Assembly (NCBI RefSeq): GCF_020740795.1
Contig: NC_067299.1
Location: 7,548,001 to 7,612,000 of the forward strand
DNA: 64,000 nt
Direction: 5' to 3'
DNA from: Apus apus
Lineage: Eukaryota; Chordata; Aves; Apodiformes; Apodidae
This document shows, piece by piece, positions 29,201 through 40,650 of this stretch. Position numbers and translations under genes: made by a program. The notes beneath the pieces were generated by a model. That model saw only the letters and a list, made by a program, of their open reading frames with translations. It ran no database searches and had not been told where the DNA came from. Within the stretch, counting starts at the first letter, position 1; every line of letters begins with the position of its first letter.

Positions 29201-32200
29201 GCAGGGCCTGACAGACATAATTAAAGAGCCTGATTGCTTCAAAGGACATTACCCAAGAAAATGAATATGTTGCTGCTGTCCTTGCAATAAATTTCCAATG
29301 GGTTTGGTTGCAGAGGTCTTGAAAGGGTTTTTGCAGACTTTTAATTACGCAATCAGGACTCAAGTTCTGGTGCTTGGTAAAATAGGATCTTATTTCTACT
29401 TGCAATGTGCACTTACTCAAAGCTTAGAAGCCTAAGAATTCCTACAACTTTGTAATCTTTTTTTTTTTTTTTAATCATTTGTGATATATATTAGTGGCTT
29501 CCAGTAACAGTGGCCCAAGAGACAGCATTTTACTGTGTGACAGTTTAAACCATTTGGCTCAGAGCTGTATACCAAAATACACTGCAGGGAGACTGTATTT
29601 TGCTGCAGGTTATGCTGATTTACAGCAGTGTTAAGCCAAGTGCTGTAACATCCTACAGAGCCATTTTGCCTCTTTGCTCTCTGCTATACATCACATGCTG
29701 CATTGGAACACAGACAGTTTGCAGCATCACAGCCCAGAGCTGTCTTTGCTCCAAGACTGGTGCCGTTTGGTAGCACACAATAGTTGTTGCTTCTAGAGGT
29801 GTGTTAGACATTCATCCTCCCACAAACAATTGCAGCTGGGAAAAGGAAAGCACCACAGCATGTGCCATCACCCAGCCCTCTGCTGCTGTTTGATCCAGCC
29901 TGCCCTGCTCAGCACCTCCCTTTCCCACCTCTCTTCTTGCCCACCAAACAAAATCCTTCTCTGCAAAGACTAACACCCAAAAACTGATTTCAGCCATCCA
30001 GGCTCAGAACAGTGCAGTAAACAGGGAGCACAATGATCTCTATTCTGTAAGAGTGGAAGTTTATACAAGTGCCAAGTATCATCCATAGATTTGTTATAAA
30101 CTTCTGCATATATTCATATACAATACTTTGGATTATGCATCTTTTTCCTGTAAGGTCTAACCACACCCTCATGAAATACTCCCCAGAGCCTTCCCTTACA
30201 CAAAGGGACATGTTACTGTTCCCATTTTGTTCAGGAGAAAGAAAAGAGAGAGAACTTGCAAGTCTCAGATCCCAGACTTTGTGCTGCTTTATATAATATA
30301 CACTAAGCATTTAGGGGAATGGTCTTTTTCTTGGGAAAGAGGATGGAAAACAAAGCCTTATGAATCAGCCAGCTGATAATTAAAAGCAACTATATCCAGA
30401 TCACTTTAAGCTGCACATGAGAATCTCAACTCCTCAGATGCTGAATTCCTCTGCCGACCAGAAAAGCCAGGGTCACTTGCCCAGCTGGTCACTATTGTTC
30501 TGTTCAATAAAGTTCTGGCAGGAATGCATGTTTAACAAAATACAGAGATTAGGCATAGCAAAGAATGCAGCTCCCCCCTCAGTGTTTAGGTTAGTGGGGT
30601 TTGCCATGTTGAAATACTGAAGCTTAAGCAGATCAGATTTTCTCTGTACTGTACTGCTAGTGCCAGTGACAGACACAAGCTGACAGATCAGTTCTCAGGA
30701 TCACTGCCATTTTAGCTTTAAGTTCATTAAAAACAGCATAAAAAGTTCACCTCAAAGCTGCAATGGCCACTAATTAAATCAGTGTTTTCTTGGGGATGTA
30801 GAGTACCAAATGAGAAAAGCTCTCTGTACTTCCCACACAATAGAAACTCTTGAAGAGTAGCTTAAACCAAGAAATCAGATTCTGAGAACCCTGCAACAGG
30901 GTAGCTCATCCTCAAATGTCTCAGGATAGCCTAGATTTCTGAAAGGAAATCCAGCATCCAGTGACTAAATACAGCATCAAAAATGGCAATGATCTTCCAA
31001 ACATCTGACTTGGTTCCTGACAGTTCAACAGCAGGATCTTCAGCTCAATATACAAGGCACACAGGATTAGAGTCAGATGCAAAAACGTAATGAGAACAAG
31101 TAATATGGATAATCTTAGAAATACCTTCAGAGATCTTGCAGGAGCATAGCTTTTTCCAAGTCAGATGCCATGCACAAAGCAGCTCTGGTACTGCACTGGG
31201 CCAAGAATTTCTCATCTCAAAGAATAATTATATTAAGTGGACCAATATTTGAGATTTTTAATAAGATTTGCGAAGAATAAAGTCCTTGGATAAGGTTATA
31301 AATAGCCTTGATTACACCTTAAATTTAATGGCTTATATTTAGAGATACCAAGGATTCACATTGAGCAGGGTGGCAGAAACCAGACCACTTCTGGGAAAGT
31401 AGAAGAGGGAATCAGGCAAGAAGAAAGCCAGGAGGCCAAGCAGTCTGAGGCAAGAGAAAGAGAAGTGGTCTCAGATGGGGGGGTAAGGGGGAATTTCCTT
31501 TGGGAGAACACAGAGAGAATCTCCCTTGGGTTGGAGAATTGAGTTCAAGTCAACCTCCCTTTCACAAACAGGCACACTGTAGAGCTGTTGGTAGAGCTGT
31601 CATCCATTGCTGCCTCAAATGAGGATTTGAAAAAGTGCTCTGCTGCGTTTACAGCAATAAAGAGAGCCTGGAGGAAGGGGTTAGAAACATCTGAGTTTAA
31701 TAAGGGCTAAGCAGCACACAGCAAAAAACAAATGTCTGCCCTTCCGTTCAGGGCTACCACACCCCACCAAGCACCGCAGCACCAGGCCAATGGGAGCCTC
31801 AGCACAGAGACGTTATGTCATCCCAGCAGCCCATCCTGCCCCCAGCCTTTTCACCATGAGGAGAAGCATTTCAAACCAAGCTCAGAGCTCCCAGAAGCAT
31901 TTCAAACTGAGATCAGAGCTCCCAGCACCACTCTTCTGAATGGCTAAATAAGCAAAGAGTCTTGTGGGGGAAAAGCAGATGTTGATTGACACCCAAGCAC
32001 AAAATATGTTGAGGACAGAAGGGAAGATTTTTCTGTGGTGCCTTAACTGAGCAGCTCCACCTCACAAGGTCATCACAACAGGGTGAAAATAATATTTAGC
32101 TCATTTGGCACCTATGCTGCTGCCTTTTCTAGTCCTAAACAGCTCTAACATCCAACACACAGAGGTAAGAAGCATCCTGTTGCAGTCTCTCACACAGATG

Positions 32201-35200
32201 ACCAGTAACCTTAGTGCTCAGGTCTGCAATCACACTTGCTGCATTACTTCACTTCTGCAGGGTCCATCCCCAAAACTGTCCTCACATGGAACCGATATAA
32301 TTCATAAAATGCTTCTGACTACACTACCTTTATGAAGCACTCTCTTCCCACCACACGTACTTGGTCTTTTTATTCAGTTGAGAAGTGAAAAACAGGAATC
32401 AAATCTTGTCCATCTGCAAAGTCAGAAACAACTCCCCTCTAGAGTGCACCTACTCTACAGACTCAGTAGAACTTAGTTACATGCCCATGTCCAGAAGGAT
32501 ATTCCTCAGCCTCATGATTTCACTGCAGTGGCATTCCTGAGATGCTCTGATGGATTTCTACATGGTGATACCTCGCATAAGCTTTAAAGTTTTGACAGAT
32601 GGTTTGTTTGCTCAGCATAAAGGAAGGTGGCTGGACAATGACAGCCTTACTCAGCTCTCACAGGACAGACAGGAGACATGCACCAGACCACAGAGAAGTA
32701 AAAAGAGTCTTCCATAAAAGAAGCTCACAGATACCTTCTCTTCTCAGCTTCAAAGAGATTTTAATATCAGCTACTATGATCTTAAGTGGCAGATTCTCTT
32801 TTCCAGATAAACACTAGATATGAATGTGGAGACCGATCTGTCCCCAATGTGAAACATTAGGAAGCTGCCTTCAGCTCTTGTCTCAATAGCATCCACTCTG
32901 TGGGACTCTGGGTAAACGGCATTTCTAAACAGATAGGAGAAGTTTTCTTCTTTGCCAGAGCTATGATTTCCCTGCTTTGGAAACTGAAAAGAACTCTCGA
33001 ACTTGAAATAACTTATTTGTTGGTCCTCTCAAAATTGCTCAAGTATTTGAAAGGGCTATTAAGCACTGGAATAGGCTGCCCAGGGGTGTGGTCGAATCAC
33101 CATCCCTGAATGTGTTCAAAAAATCATATAGACCCAGGGCTACCTTAAAGTAGTTCTTAATTTTCCCCCCTTTATCATGACACACCCCAATAAAACAAAG
33201 ATGGGAGTAAATATTCTATGATCCAAGTGTCACAGAACTACTCCCCCCCAGCAAAGCTGTGAAGTTTCTAATCTGATGTTAGGATTTCAGCAAACTAACA
33301 AACTCAGCTTTGAGAAAATGAACAGAGTTATTGAAAGAGACACATTTGCTAATTTATCCAAGGGGAGCACAAGTTCACTGCCACCCATTGCTTTGCCTCT
33401 TCGCTCCCTTTCCTTCCTAGAGCTGCTAAATGAAACCTACATGAGAGGAAATGATTCACACAAGCAGCTGGAAAGGCAAGAAGACAGTAGGAGATTTCCT
33501 AAACAAATACAATTTACTGCAGTAACTACAGTCATGTTTGGTATTTCAAAGCCCTTCCAGTGTCATTAGGTCCCTACACTACCATTGGCTTCACTGTCTT
33601 AATTGCATTGCGAAGTTGCAGCACTGAACCCCACAAGTCAGATGAAGATCATATGGCTGCAGAGTCCAGGAAACAAACACCAGATAGTCCAAGGGTTTGA
33701 TGATGAGCTTAAGACCTCCTGACCTCTTGGTTACCTGGGTTGGGCACTTCAAAGGGGAATTAGTGCAGACAACTCAGCATGACACAAATCCCAGTCTGTT
33801 TGCTTGACATCCTCACACAGTCCGTAGCAAACCAGAGAGTTCAGGCAATGAACAGACCATTAGGTGGTAGAAGGAATGACTCAGAAAGCAAGATCCTATC
33901 AGTAAAAGGAAAGAGAACCACATTTCTCCAGTATGTATTGTTTTATATTCCACACCCATTTAAGAGCCACAAAAGGGGCTGAAATCAGGTTCAAAACATC
34001 TTTCTCTGGTAAAGAAAGAATTAAGAGACAACTGTCAGGAAAACTCCAGCTATGTGCTCTGAAGATGCGCTGACAGACTGCATAAATCAGGATACTGATT
34101 TATAGATCATATTTTAATATCAAGAACAGGCCTCTACCACAAAAGACACCCACATTTACTTAAAAGTACTACAGCTTCACCTGAGAGGCTGGAGGTTGTA
34201 AGTACTCATTTATAATTACCAGTATAGTCTGGATAAGACTTGGATAGTCTTGTTATTTGTAACATCATGGTTCTAATGTTAACTCGCAGGAAGACATTTC
34301 TAGACTGAGGTGCAAGTGTTTTGAAGATCTACCCTATCACATTTGGACTTTGCATCCCCCCCAGCTAACACTTGTGATGCTACTGCAAAGCTGCAGTAAG
34401 AAAGTTATCATCCTACATTGCTTTCCTGTTCACACCTGGGGGGTTTCTCTCAGCTACCTTCACCTCCCAAAGAGGCTTCCAGTCTAAGCACTGCATCTAG
34501 TCTCAGATGCTTCTAACTCCCACACTTGAGTTCACAAGGACTTGAGATGCATGACTAATTTGAAACTAAAGGAAAATAGGATGAGCAGTTAAGCTGAGAG
34601 AACACCAATTCCAAAGACAACTAACACAGATGCAGTATTTCTTTGAGAACCAAGCTACTTCCAGCTTGGGAATAAGCTTCCCTTAACTCATTTAGCAAAG
34701 CTTCTCTTGTCCAAGTCTGGAGAACAACAGTCTCTGCTTGGCAGACAGCCCCTCCATTCTTATGCTTTGGGCAAGACCTACTTCCCATTCTCATTGCCTT
34801 AGCACAGTAGCAAGTTAGAAATGCAAGCACTGAATGAGCATTTTGTACAAAACTGCTACAATATCTACAATGCCAACAAGCGCTGCTGCTTGCATTTCAG
34901 TCATTATTACTTGCACAGCCCCTACAGAATTCAAAGCAATTCAAGCACATGCAAAGATAGACTGCAAATGTCTTTGGTCTAATAACCAAGATCTGTCACT
35001 AAAGACAACCAGAAGCTAGAATTTTCCTTTTAGTGAAAGAAACAAAGCAAGCAACATTCCACCAAAACAATTACTCAACAATTTCATTTTTTAGGATAAG
35101 AGTAATTTTTTTTCTCCCCTCCAAATTTCTCTTCACACCCCCCAAGCTTTTTACACTGCCCAGGGCCTTAGTTTTCTGGAAGAAAAAGTGTTCAGCAGAC

Positions 35201-37951
35201 TTCACAGCCTCAGAAGTTCATCTCTGATCCAGCCTGCAACCTGGATACCAAGGACTAAATCAGCTGTTAAATTTAGAATGGTTTGCTATGTGGAAGACAA
35301 AAGATTCCAAAAACTTTATCTTTTTTTCTCTTGGAGAAATGCAATTTTTATTACAAGTTAATTTTATAAATTGATTGCAGATTCCCAAACAGCTCAATCA
35401 TGTCTCCTCTTGCTGATCAAGGACAGAAAGACAACTGCAGAAACATGTCTTGTGTCAAGAAAACATGTCAGCTATAGGTCACCAATATGCTTCAATGTAC
35501 CAAAACCTAGGGCTACAGCAGCAGCTTTCAAGGTTCTGGCCTGCTTCTACTTGTCTGATAATACCCATGAAAAGTTCCAGAAGTCACTGGACAAAGCACT
35601 TACTGGGAAGGTTGCAGAAGAAAAAGTGAGAGAATTGCCATGTAGTGCTATTAACCACCTATCCACCATCTTGTGCTCTCCAGAGCCTCTTCAGAGCAGA
35701 GGCCAGCAAGCTGTGCAGTGATGGGGCTGCTATTGCCTCAAAAAAATGCAGGTGCTACCAAGAGCTTCTGTTTAAATGGCAGAAGTAATGTTGAACATTG
35801 TTAACAACAACTTATACCAGTCAGATTCAGTCCTCTGGGGGGGAAAAAAAAAAAGGCTTCACACCCACATCAATGTTAGACTTAAGAGCAAAAAGCCTCA
35901 TTCTTACACAGTACCATATGAAATCCAGAAAAGTACAGCTATCCCAACCTGAAGATGCACCCTGCAGGAGGCTCCCCCCAAAGGTCCAACATTGTGGCTG
36001 GAGAAAGTCTTCCCACATAGATTTTCCCATCAGAAAGTGAAGCTGTTAGACATTTGCCAACAGCAAAACTCCACCGCCCAAGGGGAAATTAAAACATAAA
36101 AATGTTGCTTCAACGTGTGATATTTGACTAAGTACTTGAATTTTTATTTCAAAACATCCACTAATGATCTTCTACCTCCCTTCAACTTATTTCCCCTTCT
36201 GCTTTGACCAAGAATGGGATATTCTCACATGGCAAAGTTCCACTAGACAAAAAACCAACCACCACCACAAAGAAAAACACAACAAAACAACCCACAAACA
36301 CCACCCAACTAATTTACCAAACATCCTTGTTTAAATCAGCCTTCGGTGGTTTTATACAACACTTTATAGACTTGGAGAGGGACGCATTGCCCTGACAAAG
36401 CATGAGCTATCCAAACAACTGAAACATGGGAAAAATCATCCAAGAGTGTGAACTGGGGAAGGTCTTTGGTGAGCAGATACAGTCTGCACTCATGTAAGCG
36501 TGGTAGCTCTGAACAAAGATCTGCAGGCTAATAGATACATAAGACAAATGACATGTGGTTCTCATTGCAGCTCACGCTTTGGGAAGGGGGTACCTTGGAA
36601 CAGATCCAGCTGGGATAGGTTTATCCCATTACTCTCCTATAATTTTCTGCTGTTTCAAACCCTTTGACAGTTACTGTAGTTTAACATCACACCCCCTACA
36701 GACTGAGACTTGCTTGACAGGCCAGCAAACAAAACCACCCCCACTTGGGGATGAAATATGCACCATATGTGAGAATCGTGCAAGGCACAAGGCTAGCACT
36801 CACTCGTGCACTTGGGTGACACGCTGATGTAAATCTGCTGTGTAGATGCCTTATCCCAGCCCCTGGCCCAAAGAATTGTTGCTAACCTAAGCCCTTCTCC
36901 ACAGCAGCACAGCTCATGCATACTAGGTATTAGCAAGGGGAGGAGGAAAAGAGGTAGAGACAGGATGGACGAGCTCTGAATATTAAATTCCGAAGTCCCC
37001 ATTTAAGGGAATCGCAGGAGGAAAAAAAAATAAAAATAGCGAAATTCAAGAATAACTGGAATCAGGTTAAGCTACTCTCTTGCTTTATACAGTGAGACTC
37101 ATTCATGGGAACAGCTGTTTCACCTCTACAGAAATACCCAGAGAAAACAGAGGGGAGGGGGAGAAGCCTAAATTGTTTGCTCTACTGAGGCAGCAAGATA
37201 ATGTAAATCAGTTTTGATTTACTGAAAGTTTATAAGAAACAGGTTGGGAGGCAGGCAGAGGAGAAGAAAAGGTTGGGAGTTTTAGTTTTAAACAGCTATT
37301 TGAAAGCTGCAGTTCTCAAATAGAGATCTGTAAGTAAGGTTTCTCCTTTGTTGAGCTGAACAAGTTTTTCCTCGCAGCCGAAGGCTGTAACAGTTCCCTC
37401 TGCCGGCATCGCCGGAGTCCCGGTTCAGGAGGTTTTATGCTCCGGCTGCGCACTGCGCGGGGACACACTGCCCCGTGGACCCGGCAGAGCCACTTTCCCC
37501 TCCTCGACGGGCTGGGGGACGCAAGAAGAGGAGAGGTTTAATTTGCCAAAGACCAGGTCCTCGAATCTCAAGTTCTCCCTGCCCCAGGAGGGACACTGCT
37601 GCGGGCAGGTAGGGAGCATCCCCCGCTCCACTTAGGATGGGGCAGCCTGCCCGGCTCCCCGAGGGGCAGCAGCGCAGAAAGCCCCTCGCAGCCTCCTCGG
37701 GGACCGCTGCCCGCGGTTGTTCCGTGCCCGTCGCTCCCCCCAGGAGCCACTGGCGGGGCCCAGCCTCCTCGCCGGGGAGGCGGACCCTGTCTTACTCACC
37801 GGCGACTGGCGAAGCCGCTGCCCGGCGAGCCTGAGCTCTGCTCTGGGTAGTTGTGCTGTAGGGTTGATGCCGGGAATTGATAGAGGAAGCCAGTCCCTAG
37901 CGCACATCCATGCAGGCAGCAGCACCAGGACAAGAAAAGGGCGAACTGCAT
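5163..37951 (-). CDS. COL26A1: Collagen alpha-1(XXVI) chain, 5' part of the gene (exons 1-3; gene continues past the left edge)
   Basis: COL26A1 is a secreted extracellular-matrix protein with an N-terminal EMI domain followed by short collagen Gly-X-Y blocks. The visible coding exons are 37951-37800, 15523-15401 and 5266-5163. They join in frame (phases 2, 2 and 1) into 126 residues. Residues 1-19 look like a signal peptide (hydrophobic FALFLS followed by WCCC). The mature N-terminus then has GTGFLY, as in mammalian COL26A1. The EMI domain starts at HWC (residues 52-54) and shows seven cysteines at 54, 64, 81, 87, 115, 116 and 124, including the typical WRCCPGF block at 113-119. NGS at 68-70 is a possible N-glycosylation site. 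The order signal peptide, EMI, and the wording of motifs such as SCRWPGPCANLVSYRTLIRP match COL26A1 better than EMID1 or the EMILINs. The collagenous exons were not found in 1-5162 and are presumably off the window. Confidence 0.95.
6698..6825 (-). mobile_element. MIR-like SINE relic
   Basis: The plus strand reads AAGGCACAAAGACTTTCAGT, then GTCTTGCTGAGG, then GAACTGAACCCCAGTCTCCT and GACTCCCAG. The second half, ending in a gaaCccagtctcctgactcccagt phrase, is typical of inverted MIR copies in amniotes. It lies within COL26A1 intron 2 in the same orientation as the gene. Confidence 0.5.
9171..9189 (+). repeat. C10-A9 homopolymer junction
   Basis: Ten C directly followed by nine A in COL26A1 intron 2. 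The precise lengths may be unreliable in any assembly. Confidence 0.85.
12874..12900 (+). repeat. A-run followed by TA dinucleotide repeat
   Basis: Thirteen A followed by alternating T and A to position 12898, in COL26A1 intron 2. A simple low-complexity tract. Confidence 0.9.
15401..15523 (-). CDS. COL26A1: COL26A1 exon 2: first half of the EMI domain
   Basis: This 123-base exon follows a TCTGCAG acceptor and ends at a GTAAAG donor. It encodes residues 51-92, beginning HWCHYTVTRTVSCQ and ending GPCANLV plus two bases of Ser92. It carries EMI cysteines 54, 64, 81 and 87 and the NGS sequon at 68-70. The phases (one base in, two bases out) fit exon 1 and exon 3 exactly. Similarity to the mammalian COL26A1 EMI segment is very high by eye, which makes the gene assignment secure. 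Confidence 0.95.
16637..16661 (+). repeat. TTTA microsatellite
   Basis: Six consecutive TTTA-type units ending in a T run, in COL26A1 intron 1. It is probably length-polymorphic. Confidence 0.9.
27732..27759 (+). repeat. Paired poly-A runs
   Basis: Two runs of twelve A separated by TCTT, in COL26A1 intron 1. On the gene strand these are poly-T. No adjoining SINE was recognised. Confidence 0.85.
29458..29472 (+). repeat. Poly-T run
   Basis: Fifteen consecutive T in COL26A1 intron 1, with no recognised repeat attached. Confidence 0.85.
30205..30290 (-). mobile_element. Possible MIR-like relic
   Basis: TTACTGTTCCCATTTTGTTC followed by an AGGAGAAAGAAAAGAGAGAG run and AACTTGCAAGTCTCAG loosely follows the inverted MIR core (ccccattttacagatgagga, gaggttaagtgacttg). 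Purine-rich DNA can mimic this, so the call is weak. Confidence 0.3.
31863..31924 (+). repeat. Direct tandem duplication, 31-base unit, two copies
   Basis: GAAGCATTTCAAACCAAGCT-CAGAGCTCCCA (31863-31893) is followed directly by GAAGCATTTCAAACTGAGAT-CAGAGCTCCCA (31894-31924). The copies differ at three positions clustered in the middle. There are no further copies. It lies within COL26A1 intron 1. Confidence 0.9.
33050..33225 (+). mobile_element. CR1 LINE 3' fragment
   Basis: GGAATAGGCTGCCCAGGGGT followed by GTGGTCGAATCACCATCCCT and GAATGTGTTCAAAAAATC is the sense CR1 3' region. The 3'-terminal motif ATTCTATGATCC appears at 33212-33223, at about the distance expected. The intervening segment is degenerate. 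The insertion is on the plus strand, antisense to COL26A1. Confidence 0.7.
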
Positions 37952-38480
37952 TTTTGCAAGAGGAGGGTTTTCCTCCCGCCCCCCGCTTGTCCTCTCACAC
38001 GGCGCGGCAGGCGCGGGGCCCCACCGTGCCTCCCCCGGCCGGGGTCACGGCGGGATCCCACGGGGCAGAGGTGCCCCTGGGACCGGGGACCACGAGGCAG
38101 GGGTGCCCGGGACACAGGGACCGCTGCTCCGGCTCCCAAAGGGAAGCTCCGTCCCCTCGGCAAGCCGAGCCCCGGAGGCGGCGGCTGCTGCCCGCGCAGG
38201 GGGTCCGGGGCCAGCGCGGCTCTTGCGCCCAGGGCGCACACTCAGCCCCGGATGCCTTTTCAAATTTGGCGAGGTTGGCCCGACTCCGTCAAAGTGGGCG
38301 TGGGGTTTCGGCGTTAACCCTTGCCAGGCCTCGCAGCAGACCCCGCTGCGAAGGACCTTCCCCGTCGGTGAAGGCGGCTGGGCACCCCAGGACGAGCCGA
38401 GGTCCCGTAGGGGCAGGAAATCCGCCAGGGCAGCATTTGCAGCCGGGCAGGGCTGGCGGCATCACCACAGGCAGCCCAGG
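37370..38480. promoter_or_regulatory. COL26A1: CpG island over the COL26A1 first exon and presumed promoter
   Basis: This roughly 1.1-kb stretch is far richer in G+C and CpG than the surrounding 38-42% GC-like DNA, and it contains the COL26A1 start codon. The transcription start is expected on the minus strand somewhere above 37951. A GC-box/EGR-KLF-like core (GTGGGCGTGGGG, 38294-38305) lies about 340 bases upstream of the ATG. I see no convincing TATA box. Boundaries were judged by eye. The absence of stops in several frames here is a composition effect, not evidence of coding. Confidence 0.75.
37800..37951 (-). CDS. COL26A1: COL26A1 exon 1 (coding part): start codon, signal peptide and N-terminal linker
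   Basis: The ATG lies at 37951-37949 on the minus strand, with A at -3. The frame gives 50 codons plus two bases and ends at a GTGAGT donor (37799 downward). The first 19 residues contain a hydrophobic core and a WCCC cluster, fitting a signal peptide with cleavage near ALG-TGF. The rest is a Ser/Gly/Pro-rich linker ending FASR, then CG joined to G of exon 2 to make Arg51. The start was chosen because it aligns with the signal-peptide start of the mammalian protein. The exon sits inside a CpG island, as expected for a first exon. It is overlapped by several GC-rich open frames that are not this gene. Confidence 0.92.
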
Positions 38481-40514
38481 CTCAGCAGCAGCCCGGGCTC
38501 CAGCTACCCCATCAGCAGGCAGTCTGGACACAGACAGGGAGCACACCCGGGGAGCCCGAGCCCCGATCCCAAACCCAAACCATCGCTAACACAGATCTCC
38601 AGGCTGGTTAACCGAGAGCCAGTTCCAGGGGAACACACTGCACTTCAGCAGCGCACGCCAAGCACCCAAAAGCTGGTGCCTGCTGTCATGTTTCCACTGC
38701 AGAATTTACACACATAAAGTAGGAATAAATAATTTTTAAGACGCCTGATTCACAAAGCAATCAGTGAAAACGTAATCCCAGTTCCAGTATGTGAATCCTG
38801 CTCGTTTTGGCATCACACATAAGCACCCAGCATGGTCCTGAGCCTGGAGAATTGCACAGTCAACCCCAGCCACAGACAGAAGGAATGTTTTTACAGTCGT
38901 GGAAGGATGTGGGTGTTTTGCAAAGACAGTACCCTGAGAAGGAAGCCAGCATCAAGACGCCTTCTCCCTACAGCAGCTGCATTTGAGTTTAAAGCCCTTG
39001 CATATCCCCCATTTGGTGCCACAGACCCCATTTGCTGGACTTTCAGTGTCCTCTTTCCAATTTCAGAGGAACCTGGGGCATTGCAACTCACTGGACAAGC
39101 AACTGAACAAAACACCACAGGAAGGATTCCATTTTTAAGATGACACAACTGTGATTCTAAGTTTTTATGCACAGATCGTGCAAGCTCACAGCACCCCCAT
39201 CCAAAGACAGCAGATCTTGCTGGGGGGAACCTTGGAGCCTGGGGCTTTCCCCTGGGGCTCTGCAAAGGCAGAGACCTCATCCCCTCAGTGGCAACACGAT
39301 CCCTGTGAGATTCCACAGCTGGAAAACGATTCCTACAAGATGCTGGGAAAATGGCTAGGTTCATCCCCCACCCGCGGGTGAGCACCTACCCCTTCCCCCA
39401 CGGTGCCCACCTCCAGAGCCTGCACACAGAGATAAATAGCCCCTGACTGGAGCCTGGAGCCAGACAAGTTTAGACTGCAAATGAGGCACCAGGTTTTTAA
39501 ACAGCCATTGTCATTAATCACTAGAATAAATCACACAAGGAGGCAGAGGTGCTGTCTCCACCACAGCTCAGCATGGCCTCCCTGGGGTTGCCCCACAGCT
39601 GCCCTTGGGGTGTCCCAGACCCAGAGTTGGAGCAGGTAATGGATCAGCACTCTGTGGGCTCGAAGAGAGCTCAGAAAGTCTGGTCCAGCAGCACTGAGCT
39701 ACTAAGCCACCTCAGAAACAGCAACTGTTTGTTTACAAAAAGTCCTCAGTGCCTAGAGCTGAGACATAACAGGGCCCTCTATCCCCAGCCCTAGCTCCAG
39801 TCAGCCTGTGCACCCTTCCCTTCAGTTTCTCCTCACCCTCAGCAAGATATTCTTCCCTTCCCATCTCCCACTCCCCAAGAAAACACATAGCTCCAAGCAA
39901 CTCACCTGAGGATGTTCAGCCACTCAACCATTTTGTTCAGTCAGCCCTCAGGAAACTTCTGCTCAGCCTGACAGAGTAACAGTAAGAAGCTTGCTCTCTG
40001 CTCTCAACTCTGTAGGGATACAAACTCCTCCAAACTAACTCTTCTGCCAGGAAAGCAGCCAGGAACTGCAGCACACCCCAGATACCAGGCACTTCTCTGA
40101 GGCTCCACCACCTGTTAATCTGAGTGATCATCCTCAGCTGTGTGTGCACAGCCAAATTGGGCACAGCTGGACCCCCACCAGTTCCAGGCTGTGTGCTGAG
40201 GGCCTGGTTCAGCTTCTTGTTCAAAACACACTAAATTCCTTTTCCTAATGAGCTGGAATAGATAATTTATCAGTTTTTAGCAGCACTGAACAGAATTACT
40301 GTCTTTCTGACCCACTCTTCTGGCTTGGGTTAGCCCTTTCAGAAGCTCCTTGAAGTCTTCAAGCTTTAACTGTCCAAAAGCATTTTATTTTCAGTTGCGT
40401 GCAAAATTTGCTGCTTCAGCCTTCAATGACTTTGCAAGACCCTAGGAGATATTAAACACAGGTGATTAGACAAGACATGATTCTGGCAAATTATTAGAGA
40501 CATCTGTAGGAAGG

Positions 40515-40650
40515 CAATATTCTTCCTATTTCATGAGCAGGGAGGCTAGAGACCAGAGGTCAAATGGTTTTGCTCAAGGCTGCAAAGAACTAAAGGCTAG
40601 AGCCAGAAATAGAGCTCAGATCTTCAGGCTCCTATTACTTCTACCCTGTC
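40515..40650 (-). mobile_element. MIR-like SINE relic
   Basis: The plus strand carries the complement pattern: TATTTCATGAGCAGGGAGGC, AGGTCAAATGGTTTTGCTCA, then a GCCAGAAATAGAGCTCAGAT segment and CTTCAGGCTCC. This order (gaggcacagag, aagtgacttgccc, agccaggattcgaac, ctgactcc) is that of an inverted MIR. Edges are approximate. Confidence 0.6.

Larger units (their letters stand above)
15524..37799 (-). other. COL26A1: COL26A1 intron 1 (about 22.3 kb)
   Basis: A long first intron between the signal-peptide exon and the EMI exons. It holds a TTTA microsatellite (16637-16661), a GC-richer patch (about 16740-17060), A-runs (27732-27759), a T-run (29458-29472), a possible MIR relic (30205-30290), a 31-base direct duplication (31863-31924) and a CR1 3' fragment (33050-33225). 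I found no nested gene. The reading frames are scattered and unrelated to known families. Confidence 0.82.

Noticed and set aside
37897-38241. Minus-strand open frame that overlaps the COL26A1 start in another frame
   Set aside because: It does not share the frame of the signal peptide. The correct frame begins at 37951 and splices perfectly to exon 2.
37717-38589. 290-codon plus-strand open frame across the COL26A1 CpG island
   Set aside because: Low stop frequency is expected in CpG-island DNA. The product is a low-complexity Arg/Pro/Gly/Ala mix, and several other frames on both strands are open over the same bases. The real coding exon is on the minus strand.
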